A stretch of DNA of 64,000 nucleotides from Hofstenia miamia. Lineage: Eukaryota > Xenacoelomorpha > Acoela. Under the pieces are notes generated by a model. The model saw only the letters and a list, made by a program, of their open reading frames with translations. It did no database searches and had not been told where the DNA came from. The position numbers and the translations under genes are program-made. This document shows positions 22,065 through 37,565 of this stretch, one piece after another (positions within the stretch are counted from its first letter, which is position 1; every line of letters starts with the position of its first letter). Location: positions 946,078 through 1,010,077 of the forward strand of contig SCFE01000040.1 of the NCBI GenBank assembly GCA_004352715.1, written 5' to 3'.

Positions 22065-22794
22065 TACATTGTTCGACCTGGCCGTATTTTATCTCTGGCA
22101 TGGTGCTGAATGCACTGAATAATTAATTCAACAAAAGAAAACGAAAACAATGGGTTTTAATTAGTTTGCATTACCTAGAAAATAGGTACGTACCCGTGTT
22201 TCAAGTTACGTACCCGTGTTTCAACCAACACGTCATATAATTCTAAACTTTGTTGGATGTCCAAAACAAACTATTATATTACTAAAAACATTCTAAACCT
22301 TTCTTGGATGAGGAAATCAAATGTGCGGAATTGAATTTATATATTTATTTAATTGCAAAATTTATTTTTGCTATCAAATATCAAATCTAAAAATTGGCAA
22401 ATGCTTTTGGGCATGCTAATTTTTACGACAAACTGAAAACTCTGCTAATTTATTCAGTTCAGAAAGTTTATACGTGAAATAGTTTTCACAGAAAAAATGC
22501 TAGCTAGTCTGTCATATTTGCCTTTTCTTCAAAAATATTTACAATTTAACAAAAAGCGATTAATTTAGACTTTATTGTTAGTGATCATGGTGCTTTACAT
22601 TGTAGAATTGAATGTATACCTAGTAAAGAATAACATTAACACCTCTAGAAAAATAGTGTATCCATTTTAAGATGAAGTATTCACTTCAAAGAAAACTGAT
22701 ATTCATCTCAAAGCTTTTCCAAGATCTGTTAGAATTCAAAAATAGCATACACTGAAAATTTTATAATAACTGACGACAATTTTTTAAAATTTAG
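22065..22794. other. AT-rich sequence upstream of the first recognised phosphatase exon
   Basis: No coding match. It is probably intron, since the exon at 22795 starts in phase 1 and must have an upstream partner. A poly-T-rich acceptor (TTTTTTAAAATTTAG) ends at 22794. Confidence 0.5.
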
Positions 22795-23072
22795 CGTTGT
22801 GTTCTTTGCATATCCTGTTGAAAGCCCTTTACAATTAGAAGAAGCTTATAAATTCGATGGAAGTTTCAAACTGGAATTCTGCTCTGTTTCTCCTATGGGT
22901 ATGCAATTTTTTAATGTTCATGCGAACACTTACTTTACTTTAGGCGATCTTATCTCATTTGAAGAAGAGAATGTTAACGTAACTGTTAAATTCTTTAGTG
23001 AATCATTTACATTTTTTGTGCAATTCGACAAAGATTCTGATTTCCCAAAGTCGTTGGAAACCGTATACAGAT
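22795..23072 (+). CDS. OCRL: Phosphatase exon: end of PH-like domain
   Basis: The acceptor TTTAG precedes 22795 and the donor GTGAGT follows 23072. It begins in phase 1 and ends after one base of a codon. The peptide (VVFFAYPVESPLQLEEAYKF...) is beta-rich and closes with a helix-like FDKDSDFPKSLETVYR. This resembles the last strands and C-terminal helix of the OCRL/INPP5B PH domain. Assignment as PH rests on position and pattern, as sequence identity is low. Confidence 0.7.
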
Positions 23073-26000
23073 GTGAGTACATGCTATGCTCTAATGCTTG
23101 TTTAGTATTCCATATTTTTTTTCAGATAAATTCTCGCGGACGAAAATTGAATCAATACACTTTATGTGAATTTTGTAAACGTTTGTTTCAATTGCATAAC
23201 GTGTGCAAACTGTAATCAAATTGGTTATAGTTAGCGTACAGTCGAACCTCTCCAATTTAATCTCTCTACATAGTTAACTGAAGTTTAAGGTCCCGCTAAA
23301 ATTATATCAAAAATCAGTAAAAACAAACTCTCTAATTTAAGCTCTCTATAGTTAATTTCGCTCCCTACCTAAGTTAATTTATTAATCCCATAATGCAATT
23401 TATCTCTAAAGTTAACATTTTATAAAAGCACATCTATCTTATGTAGTGCCAATCCTTCATCAGTATCACGTTTATTTCCCACAGCATTATTAGTTATGTA
23501 TTTATATAATGATTTTATGTCTTGCAAGGCCCAAGTCCTTTTGGAACCCCTATCGCCCTCTCAACGTCCCTTAGGTTGACATTCTTTATCAGATTCTCAA
23601 AATTTAACACCTCCGCATGTTTACTTTATTTGTTCGGTCCCTTGAATTAACTGTAGAGAGGTTTTACAGTACATGTACATGGACAAGTCCAGGAGTAAAT
23701 TTTCTTCCTTAATGGCTAATTTTTTCTAATTTTGCCTGAATAGCTACTCAAGAAACTGGATTGCTACTGTTAGCTATTGCTAATACTTTAATTGTCATAT
23801 TTTACATATAGTTAGAAATATTTGAATGTACTGCGGCTTTAAAGTCAATTTCTTCATATATATATAATCTAAACAGTTCTTTTTTATGTTGGTGATAGTT
23901 TAGAAAAAACGAATATAGCAATATTTATTAGTCATTAGCCGAAATGAACCTCTAGCCGTTGCCATTGTTGGCAACCTCAGTATGCGTAATAAAGTATTTT
24001 TAGAATGTCAAAAGAGGTAGATAAATGTGACAAACATTTTGTATAATGGAAAAATTTAAGTTTTGTTTGATTTGAAATTTTGCATTTTTTATTATAAAAA
24101 TTTGGTACTGTAGCGCTTCAAGCAAAATGAATTAAAACAAATCGATGATTTAGTCAGGCTTCTTGTGTGTTGATTCCCTGTTTAGCTTAAACGGAATACA
24201 CGTTTAGCTGACCGCGGCTTTAAATTAGGGCTATATATTCGCGACAAAAGCTGTGACAGCACACACTGTGATGGTTGCACTGTGGATTTTTATTTGATAC
24301 TTTAAAGAATTTTTTTTCTAAGGATAACGTGTTAAATCGATGCCCATGTCACTTTCAATGAGAAACATTATTTGATATTTTGTATTTCAAGAAAGAATTT
24401 GTAATGTAATGTAAAAAATATAACATTGGTTTTAAAAAATCAATTCTCAACATCCAATGATGATTAACTGGATCAGTTTAGAAATTTACAAAATAGAAGA
24501 ATGGTCATATATTTTTCATTGGAAATATTCATCATATAAATTAGAGCGATAGAATTAATGATAAACCCCAACAGATAAACAAACCCTCTGTTTGTGTAAG
24601 CAAAGAAAATGTCAAAAAGTTAGTTCCTTTAGTAATTTGTACAGCAAGAGTAGAAATTTAAGAGGCATTAATTTTTGCTTTACCAGTCAATATAAAGACT
24701 AATGTCAGTGCTATTTTACATATTTATACAAAAGTTCAGGTTTTGTCTGTTGAGATATTCTGTGTCCAAATCGAGTTGAGGATACTAATTTTTTCTAAAT
24801 ATTGTAGCATTCTAAAATTTCAATTCAAATTTTAAACCTGATTTCAAATGTCATTTTGTATCAACCTAATTTTTTACAATTTCAGTACGCCATCCAGAAC
24901 ATTCTTGTCATATTGTGTTTAAACGCAGTGTGATTAGTTGTTTTTTAAGTTAACATTGTTTAACTTTCCATTCATAACAATGACCAAAACTGAGAAAAAA
25001 TTCTCCAAATGTATGAACCTGAAGTTACTTAGGTCATAAATTAGTCATAAAATTTTGAAATTCCTTAAGTTCAGGTGAAGTTTGAAAATCTGAACCAATC
25101 AAGTTACAATTAGCAATCGGATTAAATATACAAGATAGTGTAAATACCTCCTATAGCCAGGCTTACATATTATATTGTAAGTTTTAATCAATCAAAACTG
25201 AACATAAATATAAGTATATGTCCCAAATTTACACATGAGATATACTGCCAAGAGAAGCAATATGCTTGCTTGATGTTCCTTATGTTGCGCATATCGCTCT
25301 TTAATCAAACATTTTTATTTGATTATCATGTATCTTTAAATAATTACTATTTCTTAGATGTGGACGAGAGAATACAGTCGAATATCATCCCTAAACATAA
25401 TTGGTTTTCTATGTTTATCAATGATAACTTTTTTGATCCCGCTGAATCCAAAGGTCATAGCAACTCCGAAATCATAACGGACGAGGTTGAAGAAGGTTAT
25501 GAACCTGTGGCTGTGGGTATGCAATGTTATGTCTTGAGGGCTTTTTAGTGATCATATTTATGTTTAGATGAAACAGATGCTGATTTCCGCGGACAATCAC
25601 AAGATTTAGTTGCTTTTCAATCTAAGCCCTTTGATGTCCCACAATGGTATATATTGACAACTTTCATGTCTCTAATTGTGATTTAGGGACTTTGATGAGC
25701 GAAGCGCTTTTATTACTGAACGTTTATCTGAAAGAGCAGATGAATATACCAGTTATAAACCTGTCATGTACGTTTTTTAATGTATACAGTTATTTAAGTA
25801 CAACATTGTTTATAATATATTGCTCACTGTTAAAGGTTTTGTAAATTCAACATGTCCCATGAAATGATAATGAATTTCGGGGGCTCTTATTTTATGTATT
25901 GAACTACAATTTCTACTAGCATGATCTCGTATTTTTTGTAATAGGTAGTTCTCACCTAAGCACTTTTATAATTCCTAAAAAAATCTCGCTTCTGTATAAA

Positions 26001-29000
26001 CAAAAAGTTAAGTTCCTTGATCGAAATTGTCACTTATCTCCATAGGCTGTCATGTTTATGCCTAGTACATATTAACGAATAAATAGAATTTATAGAAAAA
26101 CTGGAGAATTTATCGGAATAGTTTTCTTTAGTTTCATTACTAAATACTCACTTATTAATTTAATATCAAATGAGTCATCTACTATCCCTAATTTCATCCT
26201 TACGATGGCTTTTTTATTCGAATAAGAAAAAGGGTATCGTAATCTTAAGATATATCATTTGTTTGCATATTAGAGACACTCGTGCTAAAAGGATAATTTT
26301 GATTAATTTAGGAGCATTATCTAAAATGAAACGGATTTTTGTTACTGAATAAGTATGTATTTTATTTAGAATCAGTTCATATGATATGGACGTTTAAGTG
26401 AGAATTTTAGACAATGCATTGCTTTTTAACAAAAAATTAATAATTTTGTTCAATTTTGAACCTAAAACGAAGTGTATGTTTGTTTAGCATCGTATGCCGT
26501 TCATTATCGAAGATTGAATCGAATTATGTGTGAAGGACACTAGAAGTAACTCTGTTGCAACATGAATTATGAATATAACTTAATGTCCTCTTTCATTTTC
26601 GTTTTTAAGCCACGCCACTTAAGGCGTGCCGGTACATGAAGTCGCTGGACTCATTTGCCGATACAATTTTTTACTTTCTGCAAGGCCCAAATCAATGGAT
26701 TTAGGATGCCTATCTACAAATAAAGAAACAGTTAATTAAAATTCGTTGTTGATCCCATGGACTTTAAATCTTATAATTACATGAAGGTTTGGTATGGAGA
26801 CAATTTAAATATATTTTCAAGAATCGGAATTTTTAATGAAAAATACCTAAATTTCTCAAGTAATTCAAGCACAGCAATACACTTTCCTTCAGATTTTCAA
26901 CATTACATTCAAACACATTCATCAATATATGTGTCAATGGCTCACGATTGCCACAATAAAAAAGACTGTGTCCCCTTTCATTTTGTGTTTAAACACTGAC
27001 CGGACGCTGACTCATTGATTCGCCTCTGACTTTGCACACGGCACGCTTCATTGGTCTGTCTATCTACATAAAAAGAATTCACGTTAGTTGTAGCTCCCAA
27101 TGATATGGAACCTCCTGATTACCTGAACATTAGGAATGATTTGAATTAAAGTTTTATTTACAAAAACATTTTTAATTAAAAATATTGAATCTTTCTGAAT
27201 AATTTAGCAAATTCATTACAGATTTTCAGCATTATGTTAGAGCACGTTCACAAATGGATGTCTTCATTTTTAAATTTCATAATTTGATTGGAGGGAATTG
27301 CTTGAAAATGTGGAAAACAAATTGTTTTTTATAAAAGACAAAGACAGTTTGAGGTTAAGTGCTCGATATTGGACCTGAACTACCATAATACTTTGGAAAA
27401 TTTGAATTGCATATCATTCATTTAAAAAAATGGGAAACGATTTCAATCATTTTCTTAACATAACTTCGATCTTGACATTTCTACCGTGATTTGAAAGTTT
27501 TACGTCTGTTAGTTATACAAACCTGTGATTAAAACATGCCATCATAATAAATGGCATTTATCCAATTTACAATAGAGTGTTTTTTACCTATAAACTATGT
27601 TCAATGGCAATGATAGATTTTGAATGAGGCGAGAATGTGTTTCATGCAGTGCAGTCCATTGTTTAAAATGCAAACAAGTGGTGTTGAAAGAATACTGACA
27701 AACAAACAAATTATATTTAGATTTTGATGCGATTTATTTTGTGAATCAACGTGATTGTAAATTAGACGGTCTCTTGCATTTTTTGCTTAAACGCTTATAT
27801 GTCTTTAATTTAATCTTGGTTCAAGAATATTGCAATCAGAACGTAGCATATTAGTGTATACTACAAATAATATATTATTAAGTGTTGCTGTTTTCCATCT
27901 GTTCTAAATGTTGTAGGCGGGCACAGCGGAAACTGACAGCCAATCAATTTATTCGCAGCGTAGTAGTTGCCAGAATGACAGCCAATCAATTTTCGGTAAG
28001 CTAAATAACACATTTTGCAATCGCTGTATGGAATTATTGCAATGTAATTATTATAAGCCGATATATAAAGAAAACAGTGTGGGAAATGTAGACTGTTCTG
28101 TAGATGGAAAATTGGTGTAGCCGGCTTGTTTATAAACGGACTTGACTAAATATTGTAATGTGGTGGAAATATTGCATTTTTTATTAAATTTTAAACTTTA
28201 CGATTACTTAATACCACTTCTGACAAAGTCTATTGTTACAGGTACAGCTGTAAGGTGCTATTAGAAAGACTCGAACGATTATGCTGGTGAACATAGATTG
28301 AAGTTTGCATAAAGCTGCTGCCGGTGGGCCAAAGGCTTTACGGGCGGATTATTATTTGTTTTACAGGCACGGGCGGCAAAAATTGGTTGCCAGCAAGTCT
28401 ATTAAATATACATCGCTCGGATTTCATCACTAAATTATTCAGTAGTTGTTCTAAGGAAAATTCAGAGTTATAATGAACACGAAATTTGCTAAAATAGGTA
28501 AAGCAATTGGGAACAATGAAATAACAGATAAAGGAAAATTATGAAATAGATAAAAAATTAACATCTCGAGATTGTTCTAAGATCATTGCATCGAAATACT
28601 GAACTTAATTTTAAATTATTACCATCATTTTTGCTGACAGAAACAATAGGATACGTTTTTCATAATATCGAACTGGTGGCAATTGATCAGATTGTATCGA
28701 AAATCTCAACCAAGATCAATTGAAATTGATTTTTCAAAAAGCAAATATGACTGCGTCCTTCAAAATAATTTAATATTTGCAGCGAATTGGTTTATGCGAT
28801 CTTTGAAATATACAATATTTAAAATGGATATTTTTCAGTAAATAATTAGTAGCAACTTGTGGTGCAATTATCATGTCATTATTTTAAATGTGGAGAATAT
28901 TGCACAGTTGCGTAGAACTGTTTAAAGCATTTTTAATTCAATTGACAAATATGTTTTTACTATAGATATATCATGTAGTTTCACATGCATATTGAAAAGT

Positions 29001-32000
29001 GTATACAGCTGTGCTTTTTAAATATAATTCACCTTTATGATATACTTAACCTCATTTGTTGCTTGATGAAGCTGCCAAATATAAACCTGAGAAATTCTTT
29101 ATTTCTTACTCATTTTAGATTTATTGAATCACTGTCGCAAATTCCAATTTATCTGTGAAATTTAAATGAATGTCAATACCACTTTTTCATATATCCTCCT
29201 ATAATTTTTCCAATGTGTATTTACGAAGTTGTTTATTGCATCATCCGCGAACCGGCCAATTTCATGGGCAATTGATTTGAAATTGCGTATATATAGACTT
29301 TCTTATACTATATTTTAAATTTAGAATTGCAGCTACTACATGGAATGTGAATGGACGACCGCCTCCAAATTCGCTTTCACCCTGGTTAACTTCATTCGAA
29401 AAGGATCCCGATGTTATTTTGATAGGGTATAATTTCTACCTGCAATATAACTATAATTAAATTTGCAATTTTAAGAAAATCGTTTGTACACATTTAATCT
29501 AAAACTTTATCAATGAATGTTGCCTCACAATCAAAGATGAATCAAGATCTTGCTGGTTTTCGCCTGAAGCCAACTGCTTTCTGACTAAATTAAGTTTCAT
29601 TGTATAATATTTAGAATCAGGTTTCTTATATGACATATTTATGGTATTACCCATTCAAATCCGCCCTGATAAATAGTGGCATATATTTTATAAAGAAAGT
29701 TGTGAAGTAGTTCACATTGTTTAACTAAGAATATTACAGAGTCCCATTTCACTAAATTCACATTTTCGGTAAAATCAGAACTGTAAGGTTTTCATCACGC
29801 GTTATTTGATTTCAAAATCTACAAAGAAAAAGAAGTTGCTAATGAAACCAAACAATTTTCACTCCATCACATGGTCATTGTAGCATTCGATGTGACATGG
29901 CACATCACAAACGTCTAATAAATAAATGGCTGGAGCTTCATTTCCATTAGATTGTCGATTGGGACATGTCTGTGCACGGCAATGTTGTCGTTTTTCCAGT
30001 TTCGATTTTATGATACCCATGTTGTGGTTGGCGAACTCGTTTCAATGTCAAATTACATGACAACAATTTGCGATTGGTTTTTGGATCTCATAAAAATCCT
30101 TGCCTTGAAGTGCATCCAAGAAGAAATGTTTGTTCCATTACAGGAAATGAGATATTATCGTTGTCAGATTTCTCCAATGTAACCTGCTCAATAAAGTGAT
30201 CATTCAAGTAATCTTTAGTTGGAATCTCATCTTCCATGTCTTCCCAATTTGATAAGACGTCTGGCTCAGGAGGTATTATTGTAACAGTCGTATCATCACA
30301 GTTGCTTGCATATTTCGGCAACTGCTGGATACAAATGAAGAAACTTCTTCGACATTGTATATATAAAGTCATACGCAAACCGCAGCAGTGTAGAGTGATA
30401 GAAACTATCTGTGTAGTCTTGAGGTTTTTATCTGCTTTCGTGCATATAGTTACACATCATGCGAATGTCGATTATTGTTCACCAATAGCTCATTTGTCAT
30501 ATGTAGCTTGATATCATATTACGCCGGTGTAACTAAAACGCTATAGTGAATATAAATGTAATAATATGTCAAAATACGAATATTCGATGCAATATTGATC
30601 GTTATCTCCGGTATTCTCGTAGACAATTAGATCATATGGATGATAAATTATACATAGATGTTAATGTATTAAGTCTTCTCACAACATAATTACCACAATA
30701 CCTTAGTTTTTGTTCTTTTTATGAAGAAAGTTATGCACCATCAAGTATCATAAGTTTACATTGTGATGTTGTTACTGAAAATATATGACTAGTTACAGAT
30801 TGCTATCCAAATTTAAAATTATCTGAGGTTAGTAAGAGAGCGCAGTGGACTCGAAAAAGTTACACTTACGCTAAATGGTTAATGCATTAATATTTTCTCA
30901 AGATGCACAATTATTATATTGCAAGGAGTAGTTTTGACAGATTAATAAGGCAAGTAACCCAAGCTAATTGGCATGGGATTCACTACGCCATTTACTCTTA
31001 GTTGCCAATTAAGTTTGAAAGTAGTCACCTCTAACATGCACTTGGTTCTCCCTTTGAGTTGGAAATTTGGAGTATGTGATAACATTCTGAGTGAAAATCT
31101 ATTATATTCATATTTGCAACGTTTCCTTCCTTTACATTGCTCGGTGTATTCATCGGTCAAAGTTTCCCCATCAGTCCAACATTTCATTATTATGAGTATA
31201 TTTAGATATAGACTTATTATTGAAAATTCAATTCCAGACACACTTAATGCAACCTTATTTAAAGATGTGATAATTTAAAATATGTGTACATAACGCAACT
31301 TATCAATAAATACAACAATAAAACAAATACAGGCTGTTGATTTTTATACAACATGTATCAGCTTAATATTGAGCTCTTCACTCCACATAATGTTGCTGAA
31401 TCGATCATTTGCATGCAATGTCTCTTTATTGTTTTAACGAATGCGGTAACAACTCAATTTACATCGAATTTGCTGTAATTGTGAAAATGATGCTTTTCAA
31501 TGCTTTAATTGGATTGGTGTTCGTTTAAATAGTTCTCCATGAATGAGTGTTTAGTTCCTAAAACTCCACGCTTTCAGCACAAATAGTTCACTTTGAAGTG
31601 ATTTAAATGAAGTTTGGTTCAGTGTATAATAATTTTTAAACGTTTTCTGCTGTCTAGCTAAAGTAGAGAATGTTAAAGTTTCTAGCATTTTTGTTGAGAT
31701 AGACAACTGTGCACCAGACATTGAATTATGTGCATGCAATTTCTCTGATGAAATTCCTATTCTTTTAAAACAAATCTGCTAATTTTACACAATATTTCTC
31801 TAGAATTAAGCGAGTCAAAAACACATACTTTCCATAAAATTTAGTGTTTTAATTCTGCAAATTCCTTAATTTATTGCTTGTCACTGAATGAAATCTCACT
31901 GAATTGGAAGATTCTTGTATTTTTGGAATTAGCAAATGCTTATAGTATTTTAGTTGAAAATATTTGCCTGGCTGCGCCACTGGTAGGAAGTATTGGTAAT

Positions 32001-35000
32001 ATTGATGTGGTTCTCACATGTTGTTGTTTCTAATAATATATTTAGTAAACCAAACACAATAGGAAAGGCTTAAGTTCTATATTTACATTCAGTTTCAATT
32101 TTGCTCATGTTGAATGAAATTGCATTATATTGCAATTCAAAGTATTTGTATTGCACTTCAGTGTGCATAAGAACTCCAGCGTTTAGAAAGTTAGAAATCC
32201 TAAATCCGGCCTAAATTGGTCTGGCGTCGATTAGGTACATAGGAAGAAGGGTCCATAGACAAATGTATGAACATTAGTTACAAGCAGTTGAAAGCCATTT
32301 GAGAAAAATGTGGCCGGTCGAAGAATCTGATTAGTGTTTGCTCGTGTTATATGATTCGTTTTGTTTAGTTTTGATTATTTCCTTTACAAAAAACTAGCGT
32401 TATATAGAACTATTGTGTTGGAAGAAGTCAAATTTGTTTAAAATACGATTATTCGTATGTTTAATGCATTTCTATTTTTTAGTTTTCAAGAACTTGACCT
32501 ATCAACGGGAAATTTAATGACAAACAATTCCCGTCATGAATCTCTGTGGTTAGATGCTATCAATCGCACTCTCTGTCGAGACAACGTTTATATATACAAA
32601 CATCATGTCAGATTAGTTGGAATTTTATTGGTTGTGTTGGTGAAAACACATCTCTCGAAAGTTGTTACTAATTTTATAGAGTCAATTACTCCTTGTGGTA
32701 TGTTCCTCGGGGTCACTTTTGTAAGTTTTTCCTCATCACTTTTATGAAGCCATTCATCTAAAATATTTTATCAGTTCCATTAACTATGTTAATTATTGAA
32801 CCTATGTTAATCCTATTTGACATATGGTGGTTGATTCCACCCCTGTAATCCTTTTGAAATGTTGACTTTTTTGAAAATCGCAATGTCTGCTTTGCTAACT
32901 TCTACTTTTATTGATTGAGAAGTTACTTTACCCTCCCATTCTCTCGTTATGCAACTTATTGTCAAAAATATGTTCAATATTTCATTATGCTATGTTCCCT
33001 TTAATGAAACTAATGTTTTGTTCAATATTTCGACATTTTATTCTGTTGTTAAGTAAAATTCTGCCATGAATACATTAACCTGTTTGTGTCAACTCACAAA
33101 ATATCATGAAACTTAGCCTATTGAAAAGTCCAAAACTTGAAAAATTATGAACTTTCTACCTTTAATTGAAAATGATGACTTCATTAGAATAGTATTGACG
33201 TCATCAATCTAATAGGATTGTTCTAGTAAAGTACAACGTTTAGTAGAAAAGTTTTTATTAGAGGGAGGTACTGAGTCAACCCCCTCCCCCAGACAAAAAT
33301 ATATTGTGGCAAATATGAGTAAGCTTTTTCTTTCTGTAATTTTAAAATGCATTTTAGGGGAATAAAGGTGGTGTTGCCCTCAGTTTCAAAATCTACTCTT
33401 CTACTATCTGCGTAGTGAATTCACATCTTTCTGCTCATTTAGAATCTGTAGAGCAACGAAATCTCGATTTTCGCTCGATATATTCAAAGACTCTCTTCCA
33501 GCCACAGAATATAAATCTTCTTCCGCTAACTATCGACAATCATAAGTACGGGCCTTTATTAGCTAAACTTTGAATATTGAAGGCAATATAAAAATTAATC
33601 AAATTCAATTTTGACTTAAAATAGCTGTGGATGATTTATACTTCGTTAATCTCCCGAATGTTTTTATGATAATACTTGTTTCTATTTTTCTATTGCAAGC
33701 TGTAGCATCGTATATGATGAGTGAACTGGATTGATTCACGTTTAAAAAATATTTTTTGTTGTTTAGTATTGTTATTTGGATTGGAGATCTCAACTATCGT
33801 CTGGACATGGAAATTGATGAATGTAAGAGAACTATCGATAGAATGGACTATGATACTCTATATCTGAATGACCAGGTAGGCTATATCTAACATAATCAGT
33901 GATATAAAGTCCCTTTTAGTTGAGGAAAAACATGCAAGATGGAAATGTCTTCACTGGATTCATCGAGCTACCTCCTAAGTTTAGACCCACCTACAAGTAT
34001 ATGCCTGGAACAAATGAGTGGGACTGCAGGTAATTCTTTTATCATTTGGATTTATTAGTTTATATGTAATTTAAAAAATAAAATGTGTCATTTCAATTTT
34101 TCGCCCTGATCACTTCGTTCAACATGCAATATCGCCCATTTAAGGAAAAATTGTGAAATAATATAGTACACACTTTCATCTCTTATACTTCAAATCAAAT
34201 TAATCTCGATTTTAACGAATATACCTACACTATGCCGCAGAAATTTGTGGAAACATATTAACTTTTACATATTTTACAATTCTGATTCAATTTCACTCTA
34301 CGTATTTTATTTCAATTATATTAACAATTGGAAATAGGTTTTATCCAGAATTCATCAAACACGTTGAGGTGTTGGCATTTAATTTCAATTAATATAACAT
34401 ATTAAACATTAAAATAACTTATTTTATATATATATTAAATATACGAGGGCTAGTCAATAAGTCTTGCACATTTCTATTTTAGTAACAAAACAAAGTATAA
34501 TAAACCAAACTGTATTTTGAAACATGAATATATACACATTTACAATCCTTCGATGTAGTCTCCACCATTGCGGATCACACTTTCCCCTTTCCCTTTTTGT
34601 TTTAATTTGTATTTGGCTTCGTTTCCCTTCCTGTTCCTCGCTCGAATGCCGGGCCTTACCGGTTCAGACAAATTCTCCAATGTTGAGTTCCGCTTCCCTC
34701 TCAGGGGTTCGTTGAGTTTTGGGAAGAGATCAAAGTCAGGAGGACTCAAATCCTGACTGTATGCCGGGTGAGGTTAACCATCCCAATTCAAGTGGTTCAG
34801 AGTCTCCGCAAGTGTGTGGTGGCAGTGGGCGTGGACGTGCATGATGAGAGGCTGGAGTTTTGGTCTTCTTCTCTTTATCCCCTAGGCGTGCCTCTTGGAG
34901 ATGAAGTCGGCGTCGGAGTATTTTTCTTCGGTGACGCTTTGTCCAACCGGAACAGCATCAGCAAGAATGATGCCGATGTAATCATAAGCAAAGATCATCA

Positions 35001-37517
35001 TTTGCATCACTTTATTTTGTTCACGCCGGTACTTTTGTGGACGTGGAGAATCGGGGTGCCGCCNNNNNNNNNNNNNNNNNNNNNNNNNNNNNNNNNNNNN
35101 NNNNNNNNNNNNNNNNNNNNNNNNNNNNNNNNNNNNNNNNNNNNNNNNNNNNNNNNNNNNNNNNNNNNNNNNNNNNNNNNNNNNNNNNNNNNNNNNNNNN
35201 NNNNNNNNNNNNNNNNNNNNNNNNNNNNNNNNNNNNNNNNNNNNNNNNNNNNNNNNNNNNNNNNNNNNNNNNNNNNNNNNNNNNNNNNNNNNNNNNNNNN
35301 NNNNNNNNNNNNNNNNNNNNNNNNNNNNNNNNNNNNNNNNNNNNNNNNNNNNNNNNNNNNNNNNNNNNNNNNNNNNNNNNNNNNNNNNNNNNNNNNNNNN
35401 NNNNNNNNNNNNNNNNNNNNNNNNNNNNNNNNNNNNNNNNNNNNNNNNNNNNNNNNNNNNNNNNNNNNNNNTCCAAGAGTTCTTGGACTCGTTCTTCGTG
35501 TTCTTGGTCAGTAACAGAAACCGGTCGACCACTGCGCTCTTTGTCTTCGATGCTCATGTCACCATCTCGAAACCTCTGAAACCATCGAGTAACAGTCAAA
35601 CGATCGACAGCCTCCTCCTTGCAAGCTTCCACCAATGCAGCATGAATTTCCAATTGTCGTTTATTTCGCATAAACTCGATCTTCACATAGACGTGTTGCT
35701 CCTGACGAGAGAACATTTTCGATTGATTATGACCTGCAAACAGAGAATAGAATGGATAGAAAATTAAGCAAATATTAAGTATACAGTGATAGAAGTTGTT
35801 CCCAGAGACAAATACTTACATACTATGACATGATGGTACATGAAAACCTTATAAAACCTTGTACATGAAAAAATGTGCAAGACTTATTGACTAACCCTCG
35901 TATTTATATTATTTAATTAATCGTATTTATTAAACATTTTAATAAATTTACAGGTTTCACATTTTTGCTTTTGTATATATTCACTTTTAGATTCTTTCAG
36001 TTATATGTATTATTTTTATATGACAATACATAATAACCACGGTATCCAGAAATATGACCATATATTATTCTAGTATAACCTTAAATTTAATGACAAATTT
36101 GATTTAAGAACTGCAAATATTACTTTAAATTTGAAAAATTAACATATTTGAATTGTTTGAGTTGAAATAATCAAACAAATATTGTTGCTGTCAAAAGCTT
36201 CTTAGAATTGAGAAGCTTCGTTCAACTGGGCATTGTGTTGATTGACAACCTTGATGTTTGTTGTACAACAACGGGGATATGACATTGCGACTGCTTATAT
36301 TTATTTCACCCAAATAATTGGATGATAGTCATTTTTCAATGTAGGTTTGAAAATTACGTAGATGGTAATGAAAACCAAGGTCTTTCACAGCATCATAACC
36401 TGAGTGTATTGTCAAACTTGTTGACTGGCTCTTGTTGAGTATGTTGAGTAAACAAGAATAATCGATTTGCATGGCTATAAGATCGTGAGTCATCTGATTA
36501 CTGGCAATTGCCTTCTTGGCTTTCTCAATCAGGAGGCTGCATCTTGGAAATTGATTATTACTTTAGGTAAATTTTTCGCGTCAAATAGAACAGAACTCAA
36601 CCAAGTGCTACAGCGAGTAACTATCACATCTGGAGGTTTGCATATATTCTAAAACATTGATTTGGTTTTTTGTTCTTGACAGCTAATCAACATTTTCATA
36701 ATATGCTCTAATACATTTTAAGCAATTATGTAGTAAGTGTTCCAGCCAGAATACCGGAAATGGGCGTTTGCATAACTCTTCTAATATCCTCCCTGCTGCG
36801 TTCATGCGAGGAGCTGCATCATTCAACAATAAACAAGCATTTCCCAGCTGTGCTCTAAGAACGTGAATAGCTGCACAGGATAGTGGTTAGCACTCAAGCA
36901 AATATGATTTAGCTGGTCCGCCCATAAATTGAAGTTATTCTGCCCTTCAACTTCACCCATCCATAATAGAAAATATAAATTTGCTGTTCATCATAAAAAC
37001 TACCTTAAACATCTTTTACTTGGCTGAATAGCGGTTGGCCCATATTCTTAAATAGCTCCTTTAGCTGTGGATTTTGCAGTTCATGTTGTGAAATCCATTT
37101 GCAAGTTTTTCCTAAAATCCAGTTGTGTTTTTGATGATCCCGAGCTAATTTCCCTGATTTTCCTTTTATGTTTCGCTTTTGTCTGATGTTGATTAATAAA
37201 AATTGTCATATGGTTAACTCCAGCTTACACCACATTGTTGTAAGACGTACTCTTTAACCCATTAGCGTGGCTTAAAATGACATCTTTGTTTGAACATAAA
37301 CTTGATGCTGATATCCTTAGTAAAATTGTTTTGGATTTTTGGCAAAACTTGGCAAAATGTTGCCAATATTTTGGAAATTTGTTGCATCTTTTTGGAATCA
37401 TTCAATATATATTTTAGCAAAATGATCCATCTTTGACATACCTTTTTGTATTTAACGTATTAAATATATTTTTATTAAGATTCAATTTACTTAGATACAT
37501 GTCGATGTCATAATTAT

Positions 37518-37565
<48 letters not shown>

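Noticed and set aside
32457-32710. Donor GTATGT at about 32699 for the FQELD exon
   Set aside because: It would leave one extra base and put the next exon out of frame before GNKGG; GTAAGT at 32721 keeps the frame.
22795-34029. Phosphatase gene as a retrocopy or pseudogene
   Set aside because: It keeps introns with good splice sites, matching phases and every catalytic motif, without stops in the exons.
34524-34756. Short plus-strand frames at the left part of the mariner
   Set aside because: They overlap the decayed mariner transposase and have no motif of their own.
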